Source of the DNA: Rhodopseudomonas rhenobacensis
Lineage (GTDB): Bacteria > Pseudomonadota > Alphaproteobacteria > Rhizobiales > Xanthobacteraceae
DNA: 51,293 nucleotides
Direction: 5' to 3'
Assembly (NCBI RefSeq): GCF_014203125.1
Contig: NZ_JACHIH010000036.1
Location: forward strand, 1 to 51,293
Positions 1 to 7,767 of this stretch are shown in pieces. The position numbers and the translations under genes were made by a program. The notes under the pieces were generated by a model, which searched no databases, was not told where the DNA came from, and saw only the letters and a program-made list of their open reading frames with translations. How positions within the stretch are numbered: the first letter of the stretch is position 1; the number at the start of each line of letters is the position of its first letter.

Positions 1-2
1 GC

Positions 3-68
3 AAACTCCTGGTCCGCCTCAACGCCAAAGCGCGCGATGCGCGAGCCGAATACGCTAATGCAACTTGA
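3..68 (+). CDS. C-terminal tail of an unidentified gene (partial)
   Basis: An open frame enters from the left edge and stops at a TGA at 66-68. It gives a short charged, Ala/Arg-rich tail (KLLVRLNAKARDARAEYANA, then T). Third codon positions are mostly G or C, as in the surrounding real genes. Too little is visible to name the product. The frame is likely but the gene is not identifiable from this window. Confidence 0.4.
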   Translation, partial: KLLVRLNAKARDARAEYANAT

Positions 69-82
69 CACGCCAGATAGTC

Positions 83-156
83 GCTCACCCGGCGCGACAA
101 GCTGCGCTTGTCTCGCCACCCTCTCCCCGCAAGCGGGGCGAGGGAGCGATGCCGCA
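83..156. repeat. Dispersed repeat, family 6 (copy of part of 10915-11083)
   Basis: The stretch reading CTCACCCGGCGCGACAAGC and then CTCTCCCCGCAAGCGGGGCG recurs almost identically near 11005-11075. It contains a GCGGGGAGAG-type palindrome and lies between genes. It belongs to a class of intergenic palindromic repeats common in Bradyrhizobium-like genomes. Confidence 0.8.
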
Positions 157-244
157 CCGCTCCGATCGACAAAGCGACTTGCTGGCCGCGGCCGCCCCCC
201 ACATTTGATAGGGCAATGGGTTCTGGAAGCGCTGGACGATCCGG

Positions 245-505
245 ATGACCAATAGCGACCTCTACCTGCTTTCGCTGCCGGTGATCGCAACCGTCTGCGT
301 GTTGATCTTGGCCGTGCTGATCCGTTACCGCCCCTGGCATCGCAAGCCGGCCAAACCGGCGCCCGCGCGGGGGATTTCCGCCGAACAGCAAGCGCTGATC
401 CGGCGCCTCAACGAGGTGTTCGACCGCGTCGAGGATGAGGCAAAATCTCGCGCCGCCCGGCCGGTCGAGCCGCAACGCGACGACGGCGTCAAAATCGATC
501 GCTGA
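245..505 (+). CDS. Small membrane-anchored hypothetical protein (86 aa)
   Basis: The product has one clear N-terminal membrane segment (about residues 7-27, LLSLPVIATVCVLILAVLI), a basic Pro/Lys linker (30-42), then a charged helical cytoplasmic part (about 44-75). That layout suggests an inner-membrane protein with a short cytosolic domain. The ATG at 245 has no strong ribosome site. Codon third positions are G/C-rich and the predicted rpsD promoter follows about 50 bp downstream. No family is recognised. Confidence 0.6.
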   Translation: MTNSDLYLLSLPVIATVCVLILAVLIRYRPWHRKPAKPAPARGISAEQQALIRRLNEVFDRVEDEAKSRAARPVEPQRDDGVKIDR

Positions 506-554
506 CGGCTGCCGCGGCGGCCATCGGGGCCGGACGGCAAAGCTGCCCCGCGAA

Positions 555-583
555 TTGACACCCGCCCCCAGAATGCCTAGAAC
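555..583 (+). promoter_or_regulatory. Predicted sigma-70-type promoter of rpsD
   Basis: A perfect -35 box TTGACA (555-560) is followed, after exactly 17 bases, by TAGAAC (578-583) as a -10 box. The predicted transcript start is near 590, about 147 bases before the rpsD ATG. Confidence 0.65.
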
Positions 584-589
584 ACCGCT

Positions 590-619
590 GCAACGCGGGC
601 CGGTTTCGGCCCGCGTTGC
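590..619 (+). promoter_or_regulatory. Strong hairpin at the predicted 5' end of the rpsD transcript
   Basis: GCAACGCGGGCCG (590-602) pairs perfectly with CGGCCCGCGTTGC (607-619) around a GTTT loop, a 13-bp stem. The following bases (GTTTCGCG) are not a proper U tract, so it looks like a leader structure rather than a classic terminator. It could be a stabiliser, an attenuator, or an S4 feedback site. The role is inferred. Confidence 0.6.
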
Positions 620-736
620 GTTTCGCGACCCGTGGTCCTCCCCTTAAGCTTTAAGGACGGACCTGTCGGCTCCGGGCCAGTCCCGGCGCATAGGAGGGCG
701 CGTTTCCTCATCCACATCAGACGTTCAGAGGACGCG

Positions 737-1354
737 ATGACAAAGCGCAGTGAAGCGAAGTATAAAATCGACCGCCGGATGGGCCAGAATATCTGGGGCC
801 GTCCGAAGAGCCCGGTCAACCGCCGCGAATACGGCCCCGGCCAGCACGGCCAGCGCCGCAAGGGCAAGCTGTCCGATTTCGGCGTGCAGCTGCGCGCCAA
901 GCAGAAGCTGAAGGGCTACTACGCCAACATTTCCGAGCGCCAGTTCCACTCGATCTACGTCGAGGCGACCCGGCTCAAGGGCGACTCCGGCGAGAACCTG
1001 ATCGGCCTGTTGGAGCGCCGCCTCGACACCGTGGTGTACCGCGCCAAGTTCGTCTCCACGATGTTCGCCGCCCGCCAGTTCATCAACCACGGCCACGTCA
1101 AGGTGAACGGCAAGCGCGTCAACATCGCGAGCTACAAGGTCAAGGTCGGCGACCTCGTCGAGGTCAAGGAATCCTCCAAGCAGCTCACCTTCGTGCTGGA
1201 AGCCAACCAGCTCGCCGAGCGCGACGTGCCGGACTTCATCGAAGTCGATCACGGCAAGATGACCGCGAAGTTCATCCGCATCCCGCAGCTGTCGGACGTG
1301 CCGTTCGCGGTGCAGATGGAGCCGCATCTGATCGTCGAATTCTATTCGCGCTAA
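737..1354 (+). CDS. rpsD: 30S ribosomal protein S4
   Basis: Primary 16S rRNA-binding protein of the small subunit, which nucleates 30S assembly and in many bacteria represses its own synthesis. The 205-residue product has the family length and the alphaproteobacterial N-terminus [20 protein letters not shown]. The S4 RNA-binding domain lies at about residues 95-158 ([26 protein letters not shown]). The frame is open further upstream, but the ATG at 737 has a GAGG site just before it and matches the usual family start. It is flanked by its own promoter, a leader hairpin and a strong downstream terminator, so it appears monocistronic. Confidence 0.98.
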   Translation: MTKRSEAKYKIDRRMGQNIWGRPKSPVNRREYGPGQHGQRRKGKLSDFGVQLRAKQKLKGYYANISERQFHSIYVEATRLKGDSGENLIGLLERRLDTVVYRAKFVSTMFAARQFINHGHVKVNGKRVNIASYKVKVGDLVEVKESSKQLTFVLEANQLAERDVPDFIEVDHGKMTAKFIRIPQLSDVPFAVQMEPHLIVEFYSR

Positions 1355-1377
1355 GCGCGTCAGCATCGCTTGACGTC

Positions 1378-1406
1378 AAGGCCCCGGTTCCGCCGGGGCC
1401 TTTTTC
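1378..1406 (+). terminator. Rho-independent terminator of rpsD
   Basis: GGCCCCGG (1380-1387) pairs with CCGGGGCC (1393-1400) around a TTCCG loop and is followed by TTTTTC. It lies 24 bases after the rpsD stop codon. Confidence 0.9.
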
Positions 1407-1600
1407 TTTGCAAAATTATACCATTGAACAAACCACCTCACGAAAGCTTGTTCCAGATCGCTTGTTACTTGGCCATTTCGCTTGTGCCGAACCTCAGCCG
1501 CTCTATCTTTCATCAGATGCGGCCGACTCGGGGGCGAGATGACTGTCACTGCTAGGGAGATGATCAATCTGCCCTGCCGTGCGTGCGACAGGAACTGATC

Positions 1601-2716
1601 ATGGTCTATGCCCCGGTCTTGAACGAACCAGGCCTGCCGCCGATCCGCATCAATTTGTTGTCCGACACCCAGACCCGGCCGAGCGCCGCGATGCGCCAGG
1701 CGATGGCCGCGGCCGAGGTCGGCGACGAACAGATGGGGGACGATCCGACCGTCACGTCCCTTTGCCAACGCGTCGCCGCGCTGCTCGGCAAGGAGGCGGC
1801 GGTGTTCATGCCGTCCGGCACGATGTGCAACGTCGCGGCGACGCTGGTGCATTGCCGCCCCGGTGACGAGATTTTAGCGCACGACACCGCGCATCTGGTG
1901 GCGCTGGAAGGCGGCGCCCATGCCGCATTCGGCGGCGTGCAGGTGAAACCGCTGCACGGCGCGCACGGCCAGTTCGCGCCGGAGCTGTTCCGCGCGGCGC
2001 TGCGTCCGGCGACCCGCAATCAGCCGCGGCAGACCCTGGTCAGCGTCGAGCAGACCGCCAATCTCGGCGGCGGCGCGGTTTGGAAACTGTCGGCGCTCGA
2101 GGCGATCGTCGAGATCGCCAAGGCCAACGGCCTTGCCACCCACATGGACGGCGCGCGGCTGCTCAACGCCTGCGTCGCCACCGGCATCAGCGCGCGCGCG
2201 ATGGCGGCCGGCTGGGATTCGGTGTGGCTGGATTTCAGCAAGGGGCTCGGCGCGCCGCTCGGCGCGGTGCTGGCCGGCTCGCGCGGCTTCATCGACGAGG
2301 TCTGGCGTTGGAAGCAGCGGCTCGGCGGCGCGATGCGCCAGGCCGGGATTTGCGCCGCCGCCTGCCACTACGCACTCGACCACAACGTCGCACGGCTCGC
2401 CGAGGACCACGGCAATGCCCGCGCGCTGGCGGCGGGGCTTGCGAAAATTCCCGGCATCGACGTGCAGCCGCCGGAGACCAACATGGTGTTCTTCGACACC
2501 GGCGGCGCCGGGCTGCCGAGCGAAGCGATGGTGGCGGCGTTGCGCCGGCGCGGCATCCTGGCCTGCGTGATGGCCGGACGGATCCGCACCTGCACCCATC
2601 TCGACGTCAGTGCGGCGATGATCGCCGAGACGCTGCAGGCGGTCGGCGAGATTTTGCAGGCGGCCGTCGAGCCCGCAGTGCTCAGTTCTCCAGCGCCTCG
2701 TAGATCAGTCTCTTGA
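1601..2716 (+). CDS. ltaE: Low-specificity L-threonine aldolase (PLP enzyme)
   Basis: Cleaves L-threonine/L-allo-threonine to glycine and acetaldehyde (beta-eliminating lyase family, fold type I PLP). The 371-residue product shows an N-terminal LLSDTQTRPSAAMRQAM block, VGDEQMGDDPTV, FMPSGTMCN, HMDGARLLNA and the PLP-lysine motif DFSKGLGAPLG (Lys at about 214). A GTG at 1583 is possible, but the ATG at 1601 has AGGAA six bases upstream and is preferred. The last 35 bases overlap the 3' end of the convergent serine-hydrolase gene, so the tail after EILQAA may be lineage-specific. Glycine production links it loosely to the gcv operon in this window. Confidence 0.92.
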   Translation: MVYAPVLNEPGLPPIRINLLSDTQTRPSAAMRQAMAAAEVGDEQMGDDPTVTSLCQRVAALLGKEAAVFMPSGTMCNVAATLVHCRPGDEILAHDTAHLVALEGGAHAAFGGVQVKPLHGAHGQFAPELFRAALRPATRNQPRQTLVSVEQTANLGGGAVWKLSALEAIVEIAKANGLATHMDGARLLNACVATGISARAMAAGWDSVWLDFSKGLGAPLGAVLAGSRGFIDEVWRWKQRLGGAMRQAGICAAACHYALDHNVARLAEDHGNARALAAGLAKIPGIDVQPPETNMVFFDTGGAGLPSEAMVAALRRRGILACVMAGRIRTCTHLDVSAAMIAETLQAVGEILQAAVEPAVLSSPAPRRSVS

Positions 2717-3950
2717 CCTCGGTCTGGATCCGCTGCCGCTCGGAAAACGTCTGCTGCAGCAGCACGAAGAACAGATCCTGCTTAGGGTCGATGACGAAGT
2801 AACAGCCGGACGCGCCGTCCCATTTCAATTCGCCGAGCGAGCCCGGCGGCGGTGGCTTGGCCAAGCCTGGATCGGTGCGGACGCCGAAGCCGAGCCCGAA
2901 GCCGTAGCCATCGCCTGGGAAGTAGTAGTAGTCACGCGCCACGCCGGAGCTGGGGCCGATGTGGTCGGTGGTCATCAGCTTGAAGTTCTCCGCTCTGAGG
3001 TAGCGCCTGCCGTCGAGCACCCCGCCGTTCAGCAGCATCTGCGAGAACCGCGCGAAATCTTTGAGCGTCGTCACCATGCCGCCGCCGCCGGATTCCCATT
3101 TCATGTAGATGTCGGCGGTGTTTTCGAACGTGTCGCTCGGCACCGGGCGGGCCTGCAGCTTCAATCGTTCCGGCGCGGTGACGAAGAAGCCGGTGCCGGT
3201 CATCAGCAACGGATCCAGCAGCGCCTGCTTCTCGAACTGATACAGCGACTGCCCGGATACCACCTCGATGACGCGGCCGAGAATGTCGGTGGAATGGCCG
3301 TAGTCCCACAGCGTGCCGGGCTGCTCGGCCAGCGGCAGCTTGGCGACGCGCTCGGCGAACGCCGCGTTGTCGAGATCGCCGTCATAGATGTTGGAGTTGC
3401 CCCAGGTCTTGCGGATCAGGCTGTCGCCGTAGAAGCCGTAGGTCAGCCCCGACGTATGCGTCATCAGGTCCTTGATGGTGATCGGCCGGGCCAGCGGCAC
3501 CAGCTGCAGCGCCTTGCCGCCCTCGATCGCCTTCTCGACGCCGACCTTCATGGTAGCGAACGCCGGAATGTATTTGGCGACCGGATCGTCGAGCCGGAGC
3601 CGGCCCTGGTCGATCAGCAGCATCGCGGCGAAGCTGGTGATCGGCTTGGTCATCGAGTGCAGATGGAAGATGGTGTCGGCGGTCATCGGCTGTTTGGTCG
3701 CGAGATCGCGGACGCCGAAGAATTGCGAATACACCGGCTTGCCGTGCTGCTGGATCAGCAGGATGGCGCCGGGAATCTTGCCGTTGGCGATTTCCTTTTC
3801 GAAGAACGCGCCGATCCGCTCGAGCTTCGCCGCCGAAAAATGCGCGCCCGCCGGCTTGTCGAAGCCGTCGTCCGCAATCCCCGCATAGGCCGTCAGCAGG
3901 GTGAGCCCGACCCCGCCGGCCCACGACAGCAACACCTGCCGCACTTTCAT
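2682..3950 (-). CDS. Exported serine hydrolase, class C beta-lactamase/esterase family
   Basis: Member of the beta-lactamase/penicillin-binding transpeptidase-like family (PF00144), which includes esterases, D-aminopeptidases and AmpC-like enzymes. Residues 1-24 look like a signal peptide (MKVRQVLLSWAGGVGLTLLT, then AYAG). The nucleophile motif is SMTK (Ser99, Lys102), the second motif YGHS (Tyr217), with THTSGLTYGF and WDGASGCYFVIDPKQDLFF towards the C-terminus. The start is the ATG at 3950; an upstream extension would bury the signal peptide. It follows the macro-domain gene by 43 bases on the same strand. Substrate unknown; a lipolytic or housekeeping hydrolase is more likely than antibiotic resistance. 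Confidence 0.88.
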   Translation of the reverse strand: MKVRQVLLSWAGGVGLTLLTAYAGIADDGFDKPAGAHFSAAKLERIGAFFEKEIANGKIPGAILLIQQHGKPVYSQFFGVRDLATKQPMTADTIFHLHSMTKPITSFAAMLLIDQGRLRLDDPVAKYIPAFATMKVGVEKAIEGGKALQLVPLARPITIKDLMTHTSGLTYGFYGDSLIRKTWGNSNIYDGDLDNAAFAERVAKLPLAEQPGTLWDYGHSTDILGRVIEVVSGQSLYQFEKQALLDPLLMTGTGFFVTAPERLKLQARPVPSDTFENTADIYMKWESGGGGMVTTLKDFARFSQMLLNGGVLDGRRYLRAENFKLMTTDHIGPSSGVARDYYYFPGDGYGFGLGFGVRTDPGLAKPPPPGSLGELKWDGASGCYFVIDPKQDLFFVLLQQTFSERQRIQTEVKRLIYEALEN

Positions 3951-3993
3951 AAGGTCAACTTTCCGATTCACGTCGCCGATCGTATTCGGCGAC

Positions 3994-4536
3994 TTACCCG
4001 GCACAAGTCCGGGCCCGCCCCAGCTCCGCCTCGTGCAGCCGCGCGCTGACATCGGAGAAGCAGCAAAAGACCACCTGGGTCAGCGCCGGCGCCGCGGCCA
4101 GCGCCGCGATCGAGGTGCTTATGGCGATGCCCGCGGCGCGGTCCGGCGGAAAGCCGTAGATGCCGGTGGAAATCGCGCAAAACGCCAGCGAGGAGAGATC
4201 GTGGTGCCGGCACAGCGCGATGGAGCGGCGATAGCACGACGCCAGCGCCTCGTCTTCGCCATCCGCGCCGCCGCGCCACACCGGGCCGACGGCGTGGATG
4301 ACGTGCCGCGCCGGCAACAGGTAGCCTTGGGTGATCTTGGCGTCGCCGGTGGCGCAGCCGCCCAATGTGCGGCATTCCGCCAGCAATTGCGGACCGGCGG
4401 CGCGATGGATCGCGCCGTCCACACCTCCGCCGCCAAGCAGCGAGGCGTTGGCGGCGTTGACGATGGCGTCAACGCCAAGCGTGGTGATGTCCGCGACGAC
4501 GACCTCGCAGCGGACCGGGCCGAACTGCCGGATCAG
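3994..4536 (-). CDS. Macro-domain protein (ADP-ribose / O-acetyl-ADP-ribose deacetylase type), apparent CTG start
   Basis: The macro-domain fold binds ADP-ribose; close relatives (YmdB type) hydrolyse O-acetyl-ADP-ribose or remove ADP-ribose from proteins. Visible motifs are [20 protein letters not shown] (residues 12-31), [18 protein letters not shown] and the late loop [10 protein letters not shown]. The first GTG in frame (4422) would delete the adenine- and ribose-binding NAAN motif, and there is no ATG, GTG or TTG between it and the upstream in-frame stop. The most economical start is the CTG at 4536, which overlaps the grxD TGA as CTGA and yields 180 residues. Start by translational coupling to grxD is inferred; an ATT start farther upstream or a sequencing error are alternatives. 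Confidence 0.82.
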   Translation of the reverse strand: MIRQFGPVRCEVVVADITTLGVDAIVNAANASLLGGGGVDGAIHRAAGPQLLAECRTLGGCATGDAKITQGYLLPARHVIHAVGPVWRGGADGEDEALASCYRRSIALCRHHDLSSLAFCAISTGIYGFPPDRAAGIAISTSIAALAAAPALTQVVFCCFSDVSARLHEAELGRARTCAG

Positions 4537-4865
4537 GCGGAGGCCGCCACGGTGATGCCCTTGTCGGCGAGCAGCTGCTGCAATTCACCGGCCTGGAACA
4601 TTTCGCGGATGATGTCGCAGCCGCCGACGAATTCGCCCTTCACATAGAGTTGCGGAATGGTCGGCCAGTTCGAATAGGTCTTGATGCCGTCGCGCAGGTC
4701 GGCGGATTCGAGAACGTTGAGGCCTTTGTAGCCGACGCCGACGTGGTCGAGGATCTGCACCACCTGGCCGGAAAACCCGCACTGCGGAAACTGCGGCGTT
4801 CCCTTCATGAACAGCACGACGTCGTTGGACTTCACTTCGTTCTCGATGAATTGCTCAATGCTCAT
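4533..4865 (-). CDS. grxD: Monothiol glutaredoxin, Grx4 type
   Basis: CGFS-type glutaredoxin that carries a [2Fe-2S] cluster with glutathione and, with BolA, serves in cluster transfer and iron sensing. The 110-residue product has the signature PQCGFSG (active Cys29), [26 protein letters not shown] and the usual family length. The ATG at 4865 has AAGGGA eight bases upstream. The stop overlaps the candidate start of the macro-domain gene. bolA, its usual neighbour, is about 4 kb away (8821-9057), with egtB/egtD and an HNH gene in between. Confidence 0.96.
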   Translation of the reverse strand: MSIEQFIENEVKSNDVVLFMKGTPQFPQCGFSGQVVQILDHVGVGYKGLNVLESADLRDGIKTYSNWPTIPQLYVKGEFVGGCDIIREMFQAGELQQLLADKGITVAASA

Positions 4866-5122
4866 ATTCGGGTCCCTTCGCGGCACCGCTCAACGGCGCG
4901 TCAACCTTAAATAGGTTATCCGAAACCATTGGCCAGCCCAAGTCAAATGCCGGCGAGGCGGCGTCGGTACACGCCGCTGGAGCATCGCCGCGGTTGTGAC
5001 GCCAGGCGGTTTCCCGTGCCTTAACCCTGTCGCGAATTGCTCAGGCTACCTATCTGGGGAGTCCGGTTGTTTCGCGGAACCCATCCGGCGAAGCAGCGTT
5101 TTCCCCAAAACCGGAGACTTGC

Positions 5123-6376
5123 GTGACGAAACCAGCATCCGCCGCGGCTCCTTCGGCCGCTCATCGGCCGTCATCGATCTCCGGCTCGGCTTCGCTGTCG
5201 CAGCGGCTGCTTGAGGCGTATCGCGCGGTCCGCGACGAGACCGAGCGCCGCGCCGCGCCGTTGTCGCCCGAGGATCAGGTGGTGCAATCGATGCCGGACG
5301 CCAGCCCGGCGAAATGGCACCGCGCCCATACCACCTGGTTCTTCGAGCAGTTCCTGCTCGGCCAGCATTGCCCGGGCTATACGCCGTTTCACCCCGACTA
5401 CGCCTATCTGTTCAATTCCTATTACGTCAGCGCCGGCCCGCGCCACGCCCGCAACCAGCGCGGCCTGTTGACCCGCCCGGGCGCCGCCGACGTCGCCGCC
5501 TACCGCGCTTATGTCGACGCCGCTGTCGCCGACTTCTTCAACGCCGCCGACGAGGCGACGCTGAGCACGCTCGCGCCGCTGGTCGAGGTCGGGCTCAACC
5601 ACGAACAACAGCACCAGGAATTGCTGATCACCGACATTCTGCATGCGTTTGCGCAGAACCCGATCCCGCCGGCCTATCAGCCGGGCTGGACCTTTCCGGC
5701 GGCGCAGCATGGCGACGACTGGGTGAGCCTGAACGAAGGCATCCACAGCATCGGCCACACCGGCGAGGCGTTTCATTTCGACAACGAGGCTCCGGCGCAC
5801 CGCGCGCTGGTCGGCCCGGTGAAGATTTCGCGCAACCTGGTCAGCAACGCCGAATGGCTGGAGTTCATCGAAGCCGGCGGCTACCGGACGCCGACGCTGT
5901 GGCTGATGGACGGCTTCGCCGCGGTCGAGCGCGACGGCTGGGAGGCGCCCGGCCATTGGCGCAAGCTCGACGGTGCATGGCAGATCATGACGCTCGGCGG
6001 CTTGCAGCCGGTCGATCCGGATGCGCCGGTGTGCCATGTCAGCTATTACGAGGCCGACGCCTATGCGCGCTGGCGCGGCAAGCATCTGCCGACCGAGATG
6101 GAGTGGGAGGTCGCGGCGCGGGCCGGCGCCCTGAACGACGCCTTCGGCCTCTGCTGGCAATGGACCCGCAGCGCCTACGCGCCCTACCCGGGCTATCGCG
6201 CGATCGAGGGCGCGCTCGGCGAATACAACGGCAAGTTCATGGTCAATCAATTGGTGCTGCGCGGCTCGTCGCTGGCCACACCTGAGGGCCACCGCCGGGT
6301 CAGCTATCGCAATTTCTTCTATCCGCATCATCGCTGGCAATTCACCGGCCTGCGCCTCGCCGACTACGGCGGCTGA
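5123..6376 (+). CDS. egtB: Ergothioneine biosynthesis sulfoxide synthase EgtB
   Basis: Non-haem iron enzyme that joins trimethylhistidine (hercynine) to a thiol donor (gamma-Glu-Cys or Cys) to form the sulfoxide precursor of ergothioneine. The 417-residue product has an N-terminal DinB-like helical domain (about 25-180) with the iron-binding histidine motif HEQQHQE (His160, His164) and an earlier HRAH (His66). A formylglycine-generating-enzyme-like domain follows (about 190-417; YYEADAYARWRGKHLPTEME, FYPHHRWQFTGLRLA). The GTG at 5123 has GGAG upstream. egtD follows 40 bases downstream, so the two make an operon. Confidence 0.95.
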   Translation: MTKPASAAAPSAAHRPSSISGSASLSQRLLEAYRAVRDETERRAAPLSPEDQVVQSMPDASPAKWHRAHTTWFFEQFLLGQHCPGYTPFHPDYAYLFNSYYVSAGPRHARNQRGLLTRPGAADVAAYRAYVDAAVADFFNAADEATLSTLAPLVEVGLNHEQQHQELLITDILHAFAQNPIPPAYQPGWTFPAAQHGDDWVSLNEGIHSIGHTGEAFHFDNEAPAHRALVGPVKISRNLVSNAEWLEFIEAGGYRTPTLWLMDGFAAVERDGWEAPGHWRKLDGAWQIMTLGGLQPVDPDAPVCHVSYYEADAYARWRGKHLPTEMEWEVAARAGALNDAFGLCWQWTRSAYAPYPGYRAIEGALGEYNGKFMVNQLVLRGSSLATPEGHRRVSYRNFFYPHHRWQFTGLRLADYGG

Positions 6377-6416
6377 TCGTTTTCAACAGCGCAGCACGCG
6401 CGACCGGGAGTTCGTT

Positions 6417-7388
6417 ATGAGTGTACATGCCGCCGCGCTGGACACAGCGCAACGGTTCGATGAGCCCACCTCGGCGTTCGCGCGCGACGCGATCGAGGGG
6501 CTGTCGAAGCAACCGAAGCAGCTGCCGCCGAAATATTTCTACGACGCCGAGGGCTCGGCGCTGTTCGAACAGATCACCGGCCTGCCGGAATACTACCCGA
6601 CCCGCACCGAGCTCGGCATCCTGCGCCAACGCGCCGCCGAAATCGGCGCGATGATACCGCAAGGTGCCGCGCTGGTCGAATTCGGCGCCGGCTCCACCGC
6701 CAAGCTGCGCACGCTGCTGTCGGCCTGCGCGCTCGGCGCCTATGTGCCGGTGGATATTTCCGGCGACTTCCTCAACGCCCAGGCCGCCGCGCTGCGGCTG
6801 GATTTTCCGGAACTGGCGATCTATCCGGTGACCGCGGACTTCACCGCGCCGTTCGGGCTGCCGCACACCGTACGCGAGATGCCGAAGGTCGGGTTCTTCC
6901 CGGGCTCGACGATCGGCAATTTCGAGCCGTTCGAGGCCTGCGGCTTCCTGCGCAGTGCCCGCAAGATTCTCGGGCCCGGCGCCATGCTGCTGATCGGCGT
7001 CGATCTGGAGAAGGACGACCGGGTGCTGAGCGCGGCCTACAACGACGCGGCCGGCGTCACCGCGAAATTCAATCTCAACGTGCTGGCGCGGATCAACCGC
7101 GAACTCGGCGGCGACTTCGATCTCGCGGCGTTCGTGCACCGCGCGATCTACAACCGCGAGCGCCACCGCATCGAGATGCACCTGATCAGCCGCACGGCGC
7201 AGACCGTGCATCTGCTCGGCCGCAACATCAGCTTCCGCGCCGGCGAAAGCATCCACACCGAGAGCAGCTACAAATACAGCGTCGAGCGCTTCAACGCGCT
7301 GGCGCGCGGTTCCGGCTGGAGCCCGCAGGCGCTGTGGACCGATCCCGACGGCATGTTTTCGCTGCACGCGCTGGCGGCGGCGGAGTAG
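6417..7388 (+). CDS. egtD: Histidine N-alpha-methyltransferase EgtD
   Basis: SAM-dependent enzyme that trimethylates L-histidine to hercynine, the first committed step to ergothioneine. The 323-residue length is typical. Visible family blocks are LPPKYFYDAEGSALFEQITG, the SAM loop VEFGAGSTAKLRTLL (about 87-101), PGSTIGNFEPFEA and LIGVDLEKDD. The ATG at 6417 has GGGAG upstream. It directly follows egtB, so first and central pathway steps are encoded together. No EgtA-like ligase or EgtE-like lyase is visible nearby. Confidence 0.95.
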   Translation: MSVHAAALDTAQRFDEPTSAFARDAIEGLSKQPKQLPPKYFYDAEGSALFEQITGLPEYYPTRTELGILRQRAAEIGAMIPQGAALVEFGAGSTAKLRTLLSACALGAYVPVDISGDFLNAQAAALRLDFPELAIYPVTADFTAPFGLPHTVREMPKVGFFPGSTIGNFEPFEACGFLRSARKILGPGAMLLIGVDLEKDDRVLSAAYNDAAGVTAKFNLNVLARINRELGGDFDLAAFVHRAIYNRERHRIEMHLISRTAQTVHLLGRNISFRAGESIHTESSYKYSVERFNALARGSGWSPQALWTDPDGMFSLHALAAAE

Positions 7389-7450
7389 CGAGCTTCGTCG
7401 CGCACACCGCGCGGGGCTTATGTTCTGTTGGATGCGCCCACCATAAGATG

Positions 7451-7584
7451 TCGTCATTCCGGGGCGCGAGGGCGCAAGCCCGAGCGAACTCGGAATCTTG
7501 CTGCGAGTCGGGACCGACCGCCGCCAGCGTTGCGAGATTCCGGGTTCGCGCGCAGCTCACGCTGCTCGCGCCCCGGAATGACGA
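7451..7584. repeat. Intergenic palindromic repeat, family 1
   Basis: The outer arms TCGTCATTCCGGGGCGCGAG (7451-7470) and CTCGCGCCCCGGAATGACGA (7565-7584) are perfect inverted repeats. Further full or partial copies lie at 16991-17045, 25313-25450, 46846-46957 and 49455-49497. Confidence 0.9.
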
Positions 7585-7628
7585 CTTGGTTGTTGTGATG
7601 CGCATCGACCTACAAACCGCTCATGTTC

Positions 7629-7736
7629 GTCATTGCGAGGAGCTCTTGCGACGAAGCAATCCAGGGCTGCGCACGAGGCCCCTGGATTGCTTCGCTGTTC
7701 GGTTGGCGCTGCGCGCCGGCCTCGGCTCGCAATGAC
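7629..7736. repeat. Intergenic palindromic repeat, family 2
   Basis: The element starts GTCATTGCGAGGAGCTCTTG and ends with GGCTCGCAATGAC; inner arms are GAAGCAATCCAGG and CCTGGATTGCTTC. Copies lie at 20105-20215 (reversed order of the end blocks), 41978-42085, and a half copy at 37038-37066. With the family 1 copy it fills the 379-base gap after egtD; no gene is visible in that gap. Confidence 0.9.
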
Positions 7737-7767
7737 AGTTGTTAGTTTCGCTGCTATTCGGCCGCTC

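Noticed and set aside
590-619. Leader hairpin as an intrinsic terminator of the upstream small gene
   Set aside because: It lies downstream of the predicted rpsD promoter and lacks a U tract, so a leader role is preferred.
2682-3950. Antibiotic-resistance beta-lactamase
   Set aside because: The family includes many esterases and peptidases; the sequence does not single out lactamase activity.
7451-7736. Inverted repeats first considered as insertion-sequence ends
   Set aside because: Units of about 110-140 bases hold no transposase gene and recur without target duplications; they are palindromic intergenic repeats.
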